NCBI GenBank assembly: GCA_964497475.1
Contig: CAZCDM010000004.1
Location: 1-35,597, forward strand
DNA from: CAZCDM01 sp964497475
GTDB lineage: Bacteria > Planctomycetota > Phycisphaerae > SM23-33
Direction: 5' to 3'
Length of the DNA: 35,597 nt
Part shown: positions 13,244-20,529 of the stretch, one piece after another
Numbering within the stretch: position 1 is the stretch's first letter
Layout of the letters: each line of letters opens with the position of its first letter
Notes under the pieces: model-generated
Seen by the model: the letters and a program-made list of their open reading frames with translations, nothing else
Databases searched by the model: none
What the model was told of the DNA's origin: nothing
Made by a program: the position numbers and the translations under genes

Positions 13244-13642
13244 TCACCGCAGCAGATCGACGACCTCGCCCTGCATGTCCATAGCCTTGCCCAGGGCCAG
13301 CACGTTGGCCGTGAAGGCCTGGCGGGTGAAGAGCAGGCCTATCTGGGCGGCGGGCAGGTCGACGTTGGGCATCTCGACCCAGCCGGCCTGGTCGGCATGG
13401 GGATGCTCGGGGCGGAACTCCTGCCGCGTCGGCGCGGGCGACTCGGCCACGACAGCCCGCACGCCGGGCGCAGCATCGGGCCCGGCCTCGAAGGTGACCT
13501 GCTTTGCGCGGTACGGCCCGGTCGAGGCTGTGCGCGTAGTCTGCGACTGGGCGATATTCTCCGCTGTGACCTTCAGGCGGGTCCACTGGGCGGTGATTCC
13601 CTGCATCGAGGCCGAGTGCATGCTGGTCGGGCGCGGTCCCAT
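13244..13642 (-). CDS. flgC: Flagellar basal-body rod protein FlgC
   Basis: The 132-aa protein has the N-terminal rod motif (GITAQWTRLKVTAENIAQSQTT), then GPYRAKQVTFEAG in the middle. The C-terminus (MPNVDLPAAQIGLLFTRQAFTANVLAL) is the region that packs in the axial rod. Length and block order fit FlgC, the proximal rod protein of the flagellum. No flgB or fliE neighbours it; upstream is a zinc-ribbon/GYF membrane protein, with an 18-nt gap. No clear ribosome binding site precedes either candidate ATG (13642 or 13621), so the start is uncertain by a few residues. Confidence 0.8.
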   Translation of the reverse strand: MGPRPTSMHSASMQGITAQWTRLKVTAENIAQSQTTRTASTGPYRAKQVTFEAGPDAAPGVRAVVAESPAPTRQEFRPEHPHADQAGWVEMPNVDLPAAQIGLLFTRQAFTANVLALGKAMDMQGEVVDLLR

Positions 13643-13660
13643 ACGCAGGAAGCGTAGGAT

Positions 13661-15370
13661 TCAATCCTCGGCCGGGCCAGTCGTCGGAGCCGATTCTTCG
13701 ACGGCATAGCGAACCCCCACCACCATGCCCGCCTGCATCTCGAAGGCCACCGCCCGCCCCGTCGCCGGATTCAACAACTCGACCGTCGTCATCGAGAGCT
13801 TGTGCTTGGCAACGCGCCATTGCAGCGGTGCATCGGCCGGGCCGGTGGTGGCCCGCGGGGACATCTCCTGAAGCACCGGCCGGACACTGGAAAGGAACGC
13901 CTCGGCAATCTCGTCCTTCTCCTCGACGCTCTTGGCTTTGGTGTACGCGCTGCCGAGGTCCTGCCCGTTGAGCTTGACATGATGCCAATCGATCACGCGA
14001 TACATCTGATCGCTCTGCCCGGCAAGAATCACCTGATAGGCCCGGCGGGCATCGGCAAGATAGCGCTCCGTGGGAAACTCCTGTGCCCGAGGCCGAACGA
14101 CACACGCCAGCGTTACCGCCACGATAAAAACCGCCGCGAGCACCCCCATGCCCAGCATCGCCTGGCTGCGCACACCGCCCGGTGCTGCACGGAACTGCTC
14201 TCGCTTCGGGAGGATCCCCGCCAGCCCGTAGGCGATGGCGGCGAGTACCGCAGCGGCCAGGCCTGCCGAGGTCATCGCGTACGCTCCGCCGCCGAGCAGT
14301 AGAATGTTATCCCGCAGCAGGTAGACCATCAGCAGCACACAGGCCGACGCAATGCCCATCCACAGCAGCGACTGGGCCAAGGCGGCCATGGTCCGCCGGG
14401 CCCGGCGGGACTTTCGCCGGGGGGGCTGCTCGGGCGGGGCCTGTTCAGCCCAGTCGGCAGCATCCTTCGGCTGGGCGGTAAGTTCCTCGACAGTCTCCAG
14501 CGGAACCCACCCGTCCATGCCCTCAGACCAGACCAGCGTCGAGAGGTTGATTTTCCCGGCCGAGAGGAGACGGCCTATCTGTCCGGCGCTGACCGGCCCG
14601 CACTGCTCGTCCTTCTGCAGGTAATGCCACTGCTTGCCACCAGCTGAATCCCCGGCCTCGAGCGTTTCCGGCGTGTCCTGCTCTGCGCCGAGCAGTTCGC
14701 TGCGGGCGTCGAGGTGTTCCTCCACGGTCATCTCGCCGTCGATCGCCATGCCCTGCAGTACAGTCTCGTCGGGTACCTGATTCCGGGCCGGCTTGGCCAG
14801 GAGGTATCCTTCTTCGCTGGTCCACTCGTCGTCAGGCTCGCAGGCCTCGGCGGGGGCCGGTTGCCCGCTCGGCTCGGGCGGGGTCGGCTCGGCGGGAATT
14901 GGGGGAGTCGGCGGTTCTTGCTCAGCCGGCTCGGCCCGGACCGCCGCAGAGGCCGCCGCGAGTTCTCCCTCGCTGGGCGTTTGAGTCGGGTTCCGCGAGG
15001 CCGACTCGTTGGGAGGCCGGGGAAACGACACGCCATTGACGACCGGCTCGTTGACGTGTTTGCAGTTCGGACACTGCCCGGCCGGACAGGCGGAGCCCTG
15101 GAGGCTTTCGAATTGCTCGCCGCACTTGGTGCAGGTGTACCGCTTGGAGGGCCCCAGGCCGGGGGTGACGATCGCCGGCAGGGTGACCCGGCAGGCCTGG
15201 GTGGGTTCGGCGATCAGCCTCATGCCCTTTTTGAATCCCGGGGTATCTTCAGGGGGCTTGCGCGGAATCCGCAGGCGGGTCTGACAGCGCGGGCACGAGC
15301 CGAGCCCGCCGGCAAAATCATCCGGCACGGTGATATACAGCCCGCAGATTCGGCAGTAGGAATTGATCAT
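13661..15370 (-). CDS. Zinc-ribbon and GYF_2-domain membrane protein
   Basis: This 569-aa protein has two N-terminal zinc-ribbon-like cysteine sets: Cys6, Cys9, Cys26, Cys29, then Cys80, Cys83, Cys100, Cys103. A long Pro/Glu/Ala-rich linker follows to about residue 180. A GYF_2 (DUF4339) domain at about 247-297 shows WHYLQKDEQCGPVS and the VWSEGMDGWVPL signature. Membrane segments lie near 333-352, 357-386 and 403-424. A C-terminal soluble domain of about 140 aa ends the chain. GYF_2 domains often sit in bacterial membrane proteins of unknown role. It is the first gene of a probable two-gene unit with flgC. The ATG at 15370 is the natural start for the cysteine motif, though its ribosome site is weak. 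Confidence 0.82.
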   Translation of the reverse strand: MINSYCRICGLYITVPDDFAGGLGSCPRCQTRLRIPRKPPEDTPGFKKGMRLIAEPTQACRVTLPAIVTPGLGPSKRYTCTKCGEQFESLQGSACPAGQCPNCKHVNEPVVNGVSFPRPPNESASRNPTQTPSEGELAAASAAVRAEPAEQEPPTPPIPAEPTPPEPSGQPAPAEACEPDDEWTSEEGYLLAKPARNQVPDETVLQGMAIDGEMTVEEHLDARSELLGAEQDTPETLEAGDSAGGKQWHYLQKDEQCGPVSAGQIGRLLSAGKINLSTLVWSEGMDGWVPLETVEELTAQPKDAADWAEQAPPEQPPRRKSRRARRTMAALAQSLLWMGIASACVLLMVYLLRDNILLLGGGAYAMTSAGLAAAVLAAIAYGLAGILPKREQFRAAPGGVRSQAMLGMGVLAAVFIVAVTLACVVRPRAQEFPTERYLADARRAYQVILAGQSDQMYRVIDWHHVKLNGQDLGSAYTKAKSVEEKDEIAEAFLSSVRPVLQEMSPRATTGPADAPLQWRVAKHKLSMTTVELLNPATGRAVAFEMQAGMVVGVRYAVEESAPTTGPAED

Positions 15371-15468
15371 CGTCGCGTGGCGTGCCTCTCTTACCGTACC
15401 GCACAGCGCCCAGACCCTCCGGCAGGGGCGTATTGCCAATCCACATCTGCGAAACACTTAACGTACTG

Positions 15469-15498
15469 ATAATACAAGTTCTGCCTGGCCCGGGTCAA
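15469..15498 (-). promoter_or_regulatory. Promoter of the zinc-ribbon/GYF_2 gene
   Basis: On the minus strand TTGACC (15493-15498) and TATTAT (15469-15474) are spaced by 18 bp. The leader to the ATG at 15370 would be about 90 nt. The remainder of 15371-15545 shows nothing else. Confidence 0.6.
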
Positions 15499-15545
15499 GC
15501 GGTGGCACACGCGCAACGCAGGACACCCCCTCCCAGCCGGACTGG

Positions 15546-16568
15546 TTACCCGCCAGACGCCTGGCGACTTTGCGCGACGGCCAGCTCATCGCTGGCCAGT
15601 TCGGCGTCGCTGTTGACCATCATCTCGGCGAGCCCTTGCAGGTCGACCTTAGGCTCCCAGCCGAGCTGGCTGCACGCCTTGGACGCATCGCCAAGCAGCA
15701 GGTCGACCTCGGCCGGTCGGAAATACCGTGGATCGATCTCGACATACTTCTCCCAGTCCAGATCAAGCAGCCCGAAGACGACCTCCAGGAATTCCCGCAC
15801 GGAATAGGTCTTGCCCGTGGCTACGACGTAATCGTCGGGCTCATCCTGCTGGAGCATCAGCCACATCGCCTCGACGTAATCGCCCGCAAAGCCCCAGTCG
15901 CGTTTGGCATCGAGATTGCCCAGGAAGAGCTTCTCCTGCAGGCCGACCTTGATGCGCGTAGCCGCCCGGGTGATCTTGCGGGTGACGAACGTCTCGCCGC
16001 GGCGGGGGCTTTCGTGGTTGAACAAAATGCCGCAGCAGGCGAACAGATCGTAGGCTTCGCGGTAGTTGACGGTCTGCCAGTGGCCAAAGACCTTCGCACA
16101 AGCGTAGGGGCTGCGGGGGTAGAAGGGTGTTTTTTCGGTCTGCGGCGTCTCGACGACCTTGCCGAACATCTCGCTGCTGGAGGCCTGGTAGAACCGGATC
16201 GTCGGGTTGAGGTCGCGGATGGCTTCCAGCAGCCGCAGCGTGCCGATGGCGTCGGCCTGGGCGGTGTAGACCGGCTGGTCGAAACTCACGCGGACGTGCG
16301 ACTGGGCGCCGAGGTTGTAGACCTCGTCGGGCTCGCAGTGGCTGAGCACCCGTCGCAGGCCCGCCCCGTCGGTCAGATCGCCGTAGTGCAGGAAGAACTT
16401 CTCCGCCTCGTGCGGGTCGCGATAGAGGTGGTCGATGCGCTCGGTACCGAACGTACTCGACCGCCGCACCAGCCCATGGACTTCATACCCCTTGCTCAGC
16501 AGCAGCTCGGCCAGGTAGCTGCCGTCCTGCCCGGTAATTCCAGTGATCAATGCTTTGCGTCGTACCAT
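15546..16568 (-). CDS. gmd: GDP-mannose 4,6-dehydratase
   Basis: A 340-aa extended short-chain dehydrogenase that converts GDP-mannose to GDP-4-keto-6-deoxymannose, the precursor of GDP-fucose, GDP-rhamnose and related sugars. The NADP-binding glycine motif GITGQDG is at 10-16. The catalytic Ser/Glu region ASSSEMFG is at 129-136, and the Tyr155-x3-Lys159 pair lies in SPYACAK. The family signatures NHESPRRGETFVTRKI and RDWGFAGDYVEAMW are intact. AAGGAG precedes the ATG by 5-6 nt. No GDP-fucose synthase or GDP-rhamnose reductase lies next to it, so the final sugar is unknown. Confidence 0.96.
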   Translation of the reverse strand: MVRRKALITGITGQDGSYLAELLLSKGYEVHGLVRRSSTFGTERIDHLYRDPHEAEKFFLHYGDLTDGAGLRRVLSHCEPDEVYNLGAQSHVRVSFDQPVYTAQADAIGTLRLLEAIRDLNPTIRFYQASSSEMFGKVVETPQTEKTPFYPRSPYACAKVFGHWQTVNYREAYDLFACCGILFNHESPRRGETFVTRKITRAATRIKVGLQEKLFLGNLDAKRDWGFAGDYVEAMWLMLQQDEPDDYVVATGKTYSVREFLEVVFGLLDLDWEKYVEIDPRYFRPAEVDLLLGDASKACSQLGWEPKVDLQGLAEMMVNSDAELASDELAVAQSRQASGG

Positions 16569-16592
16569 GCGATCTCCTTGCAAGTCAACTGG

Positions 16593-16621
16593 AGCATAGC
16601 AGCCGGGCCAAGCCCTGTCGA
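16593..16621 (-). promoter_or_regulatory. Probable promoter of gmd
   Basis: On the minus strand TCGACA (16616-16621) and TATGCT (16593-16598) are 17 bp apart, 25 nt from the gmd start. Confidence 0.5.
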
Positions 16622-16645
16622 GCACCGGCCGGACCCAGCGGTGCG

Positions 16646-16674
16646 TTGGCCTGACCGAGCCGCTGTGGTACACT
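16646..16674 (+). promoter_or_regulatory. Promoter of the membrane/glycosyltransferase pair
   Basis: TTGGCC (16646-16651) and TACACT (16669-16674) are 17 bp apart and lie 36 bp before the ATG at 16711. No Shine-Dalgarno sequence is visible in the short leader. Confidence 0.5.
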
Positions 16675-16710
16675 ATCGGCCGGACCGCCACAGGTCCGCC
16701 ACCCCGCCCC

Positions 16711-18507
16711 ATGACCACACCCGCCCCATCGGAATCATCGTTGACCGGCTACTCGCCGCCGCTGCTTCGCCCCCGCCGGCGAAGGCAGTGGGTGCTGTTC
16801 GTGACGTTGAACCTGCTGGCCTACCTGGCGGCGTGCTTGTTCTGGCAGTACCTGCAGACGGGCCAGTGGTTCGACCCAGGCATCTCCAGCCTGCGGGAAG
16901 ACCTCACCCGCCCGCTGGGGTCGATCCTGCTTCGCCCGCTGAGCATTTTTCATCAGCCGTGGATGATCTTCGTCGTCGCCGGGCTGCTGTCGGTGCTGAT
17001 TACCGTACCGCTGGCCACGGCCGTGATGTACCAGTTGCTGCTGTCGATGGCCTTCGTGATTATCGTCGCGCTGGTCGGGCGGGCGCCGTTTCTGGGCCTG
17101 GCCCTGGCGGCCGGTTGTATCCTCTCAGCCCGCATGCAGCTCCGCCGCAAGTACCCGCTGCTGGCGATCCTGCTGGGCATTGTCCCGGTGCTGGTCTACC
17201 TCTACCTGCTCACGCAGGCCAGTCTCGATACCTCCCTGCTGCTGCCCCTGCAACGCTGGATTCTGCCCGGGCCCTTCCTTCTGGCGGTGGTTTTCTTCGC
17301 CATCAGCGCCTCGCTGGTGATCGTGCTGGCCCGGCTGGTGAAGTTCCAGCCCGGCGTGATCTGGCCGAGCTGGCTGCTGGGCCTGGCCCTGGCGGGCTGG
17401 GCGTTTTTCGCCCACATCGGACCGGCCGAGCTGCACTACGCCCTGCTCGTCGAAGACCTCACCGGCGGGGAGGTGCTCTTCGCACCCAGGCCGCGAAGAG
17501 CCACCCCACAACCCACCCCGGGCGAGCCCGGCCTCAATCGCGACCTGACCCGGCTGCGCGACGATCTGCACCGCCGGCGAACCGAACTACTGAAACGCTG
17601 CGAATCGTTCCTCGCCACCTGGCCCCAAAGCCGCCGGGCCCCCTCGGTCGCCTGGATCGCCGCCCAGGCCCAGTCCGTCCGCCTGAACCTCGCCGAGCTG
17701 GACTCCCCCGTCATCGCCTACGCCGTCTCACAACCCCAGCCGGAAAGCCGAGCCATCTGGGCTCAGCTGCTGGAGCAATACCCCAAGAGTGACCAGGCCG
17801 CCCTGGCTGCGCTGCATCTCGGCCAGCTCGCCCTGGTCCGAGCCGGCGAGCTCGAACCCCCCGCCGCCCAAAGCCAGCTCGCCGCCGCGGTCGAACAGCT
17901 CACCCAGGCCCGCCAGCACCTGGCCGAAATCGCCCGTCGCGATCTCGACGAATCCTACAGCCCGGTCGGCGGAGAAATCGTCGCCCCCCTGCCCGATCGC
18001 CCGGAACAATCCGCCTATACCCGCTCGCTCTTCGAGGCCGACACGCTTCTGTGGCGCATCGAAGTCAATCGCGCCAGCGAGAACCCCATCGTCGCCCAGG
18101 GCCTGGCCAGGCTGATCGCGCTGCACCCGGCCGACCCCGACGCCATCCGCAAACTCCGGCTGCTCGCCGAGGACGACGCCTACAAAAACACCTCCATCGC
18201 GGGCAATATCCAGATCGCCCTGGCCCGGGCCAACCCCAACCTCTACGACCGCGTCGCCGCCCTGAAAACCATCGCCGCCCAGCACCGCCAGGACCCCGAC
18301 GCCGCCATCGAAGCCAACTACGAACTCGGCCGACTCTGGCTGCACGCCGCCAGCGCCCCCTTCGTCCGCTGGGACCTCAAACCCCCCGAAGAATACTTCC
18401 GCATCGTCGTCGCCGCTCCGCCCAGCCCCTGGCAGCAACGGGCCGCCGAGCACCTGGCCCGGCTCAAAGCGGCCGCCCCCACCCGGGAGAACACCACCGA
18501 TGAGTAA
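16711..18507 (+). CDS. Polytopic membrane protein with helical-repeat C-terminus
   Basis: I do not recognise a family. The 598-aa product has a basic N-terminus (RPRRRR) and about seven hydrophobic segments between residues 25 and 245. A soluble C-terminal half of about 340 aa follows. This half is rich in Ala, Leu, Arg and Glu and looks like TPR-type paired helices (QLLEQYPKSDQAALAALHLG, and DPDAAIEANYELGRLWLHAA further on). TPR-bearing membrane proteins usually scaffold partners. Its last 8 nt overlap the start of the next gene (ATGAGTAA), so the two are translationally coupled and may act together in glycolipid or envelope assembly. Confidence 0.8.
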   Translation: MTTPAPSESSLTGYSPPLLRPRRRRQWVLFVTLNLLAYLAACLFWQYLQTGQWFDPGISSLREDLTRPLGSILLRPLSIFHQPWMIFVVAGLLSVLITVPLATAVMYQLLLSMAFVIIVALVGRAPFLGLALAAGCILSARMQLRRKYPLLAILLGIVPVLVYLYLLTQASLDTSLLLPLQRWILPGPFLLAVVFFAISASLVIVLARLVKFQPGVIWPSWLLGLALAGWAFFAHIGPAELHYALLVEDLTGGEVLFAPRPRRATPQPTPGEPGLNRDLTRLRDDLHRRRTELLKRCESFLATWPQSRRAPSVAWIAAQAQSVRLNLAELDSPVIAYAVSQPQPESRAIWAQLLEQYPKSDQAALAALHLGQLALVRAGELEPPAAQSQLAAAVEQLTQARQHLAEIARRDLDESYSPVGGEIVAPLPDRPEQSAYTRSLFEADTLLWRIEVNRASENPIVAQGLARLIALHPADPDAIRKLRLLAEDDAYKNTSIAGNIQIALARANPNLYDRVAALKTIAAQHRQDPDAAIEANYELGRLWLHAASAPFVRWDLKPPEEYFRIVVAAPPSPWQQRAAEHLARLKAAAPTRENTTDE

Positions 18508-19645
18508 TCCCCAGCGCGTCCTGCTGATCGGCGCGTCGGTCGGGGCGGGCCACAACCAGGCCGCCCGCGCCCTGCAAGCCTACCTCACCGCCGAGCGACC
18601 CGACCTCGACGTCACCCGCATCGACGTGCTGGACTACGTCCCGCGCCCGTTCCGCCGGTGGTACGCCGGGGGCTATGAGCTGGCCGTGACGAAGTTCCCC
18701 CGCCTGTACGGCCTGGGCTACCGCCTGACCGACCGCCCCACAGGCCCCGGCCGGACCCTCAGCGAACGCCGCAAGCTCGCCTGGGAACGCCTCTGGCTCG
18801 GCCGACTCGGCCGCTTCGTCAGAGACCACCAGCCCGACCTCGTCCTGCACACGCACTTCCTGGCCCCGCCCTACATCGCCCGCCTGATCGACCGCGGGCA
18901 GATCGCCTGCCGCCAGCGCGTCGTCGTCACCGACATCGTCCCGCATCGCTGGTGGTACGCCCGACACATCGAACGCTACTACACCGCCCAACCCGTCGGC
19001 CGGGAGGTCATCTCCCGCTGGGCCGTCCCGGACGAACAGATCACCGTCAGCGGCATGCCCATCGCCCCCAAGTGGACCGCCCCGCTGGCCAGCCCCGCCG
19101 AGCTGCGCACTGCATGGAACCTTCCGCCCGACCGCCGCATCGTCCTGCTGTCGGGCGGTACGGAATTTGTCTGCGGACCCGTCGTCCCGATCGCCCATGG
19201 GTTGGCCCGCCGGGGCGACCTCTGCGTGGTCGTCCTGGCCGGACGGAACAAAAAACTCCTCGGCCAACTGGCCCGCCTCGACGAAGCCGCCACCGGCTGC
19301 GTCGTGCCCGTGAGCTTTACCGACCGGCTGCCCGAGCTGGCGGAGCTGGCCGAACTGATGCTCACCAAGGCTGGCGGCATGACCTCGGCGGAGTGTCTCG
19401 CCAAGGACTTACCGGCCATCTTCCTCCGCCCCGTGCCCGGCCAGGAGGCCCTCAACGCCTCCACCCTCGCCCAGGCCGGTACTGCCATCGTCACGCAAAC
19501 CCGCACCGAGGCCATCACCCAGGCCTCCGAACTGCTCGACGACACCGCCCGCCTGGCCGCCATGTCCCAGACCGCCGCCGGCCTCTACCGACCCGGCACG
19601 GAGACCATCTGCGCCGATATCGACAGCCCGGCCGAACCGGTCTGA
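18500..19645 (+). CDS. MGDG-synthase/UgtP-like glycosyltransferase
   Basis: A 381-aa GT-B enzyme. The N-terminal LLIGASVGAGHNQAARAL loop is the lipid-acceptor-side signature of MGDG synthase and diacylglycerol glucosyltransferases (GT28). The C-terminal domain has LLSGGTEFV, then LTKAGGMTSAECLAKDLP and PVPGQEALNAS, the nucleotide-sugar binding block. It likely transfers galactose or glucose from a UDP-sugar to diacylglycerol or a similar lipid at the inner face of the membrane. It overlaps the preceding membrane protein by 8 nt. MurG is a relative, but the GAGH motif and length fit the glycolipid branch better. Confidence 0.88.
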   Translation: MSNPQRVLLIGASVGAGHNQAARALQAYLTAERPDLDVTRIDVLDYVPRPFRRWYAGGYELAVTKFPRLYGLGYRLTDRPTGPGRTLSERRKLAWERLWLGRLGRFVRDHQPDLVLHTHFLAPPYIARLIDRGQIACRQRVVVTDIVPHRWWYARHIERYYTAQPVGREVISRWAVPDEQITVSGMPIAPKWTAPLASPAELRTAWNLPPDRRIVLLSGGTEFVCGPVVPIAHGLARRGDLCVVVLAGRNKKLLGQLARLDEAATGCVVPVSFTDRLPELAELAELMLTKAGGMTSAECLAKDLPAIFLRPVPGQEALNASTLAQAGTAIVTQTRTEAITQASELLDDTARLAAMSQTAAGLYRPGTETICADIDSPAEPV

Positions 19646-19670
19646 ACCGCCGCCGGCCGCGGCGCGGCGA

Positions 19671-19699
19671 TTGACTTCCGACCGGGCGAATCGTAGCAT
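19671..19699 (+). promoter_or_regulatory. Promoter of the metallophosphoesterase-yidC-ACT unit
   Basis: TTGACT (19671-19676) and TAGCAT (19694-19699) are exactly 17 bp apart, 36 bp before the ATG at 19736. The following genes are close enough (23 and 16 nt gaps) to share this transcript. Confidence 0.65.
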
Positions 19700-19735
19700 G
19701 AACGATCCTGACCCCACCCCAACGCGAGGCTGACC

Positions 19736-20506
19736 ATGCTGGCTGTCATCAGCGATATCCATTCCAACGGCGAAGCCCTGACCAGCGTGCTCGACGACAT
19801 CGAGCAGCGCGGCATTTCGCGCATCGTCTGCCTCGGCGATGTCGTCGGCTACGGCCCGCACCCGGGCCCCTGCCTGGACCTCGTCCAGCAGTCCTGCGAA
19901 GCGACCATCATGGGCAACCACGACAACGCGGTGCTCTACGAGCCGGCCCGGTTCAATCTCGGCGCCGAAGCCGCCGTCTTCTGGACGCGCAAGACCATCG
20001 AAACCGACGGCGACGCCGAAGCCACCTCCCGCCGATGGGACTTCCTCGGCTCGCGCCCCGTCCGCCACCGCCTGACCGGCGAACTCTACGGCGCCCGCGA
20101 GATCATGCTCGCCCACGGCAGCCCCCGCCGCCCGGTCAACGAGTATCTTTTCCCCGACGACATCTACAACAACACCGAGCGGATCAACGCCTCGTTCAAA
20201 GAGATCGAGCACCTCTGCTTCGTTGGCCATACCCACGTACCCGGCGTGTTCACCCCCTCGATGGAGTTTCTCTCGCCGGAGGACCTCGGCGGCACATACG
20301 AGTTCGGGCGCGACAAGGCGATCGTCAACGTCGGCTCGGTCGGCCAGCCGCGCGACCGCGACCCCCGCGCCTGCTACGTAGCCGTCTCGCCGGGGCAGAT
20401 CGAGTTCGTCCGCGTGGAGTATGACTTCGAAGCCATCGTCTCGCAGATTCTGGCCAACACCGAACTGGATGACTATCTCGGCACTCGTCTTCGCGAAGGC
20501 CGCTGA
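19736..20506 (+). CDS. Calcineurin-like metallophosphoesterase (YfcE/MJ0936-like)
   Basis: The 256-aa protein has all the metal-binding blocks of the family in order: Asp7 and His9 in SDIHSN, Asp35 in GDVVGYGP, GNHDN at 60-64, LAHGSP and GHTHVPG. Such proteins bind two divalent metals and hydrolyse phosphodiesters or phosphomonoesters; the substrate cannot be read from sequence. GAGG lies 8 nt before the ATG. It precedes yidC by 23 nt. Confidence 0.92.
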   Translation: MLAVISDIHSNGEALTSVLDDIEQRGISRIVCLGDVVGYGPHPGPCLDLVQQSCEATIMGNHDNAVLYEPARFNLGAEAAVFWTRKTIETDGDAEATSRRWDFLGSRPVRHRLTGELYGAREIMLAHGSPRRPVNEYLFPDDIYNNTERINASFKEIEHLCFVGHTHVPGVFTPSMEFLSPEDLGGTYEFGRDKAIVNVGSVGQPRDRDPRACYVAVSPGQIEFVRVEYDFEAIVSQILANTELDDYLGTRLREGR

Positions 20507-20529
20507 ACGCAACCCCGACAGGAGCTATT

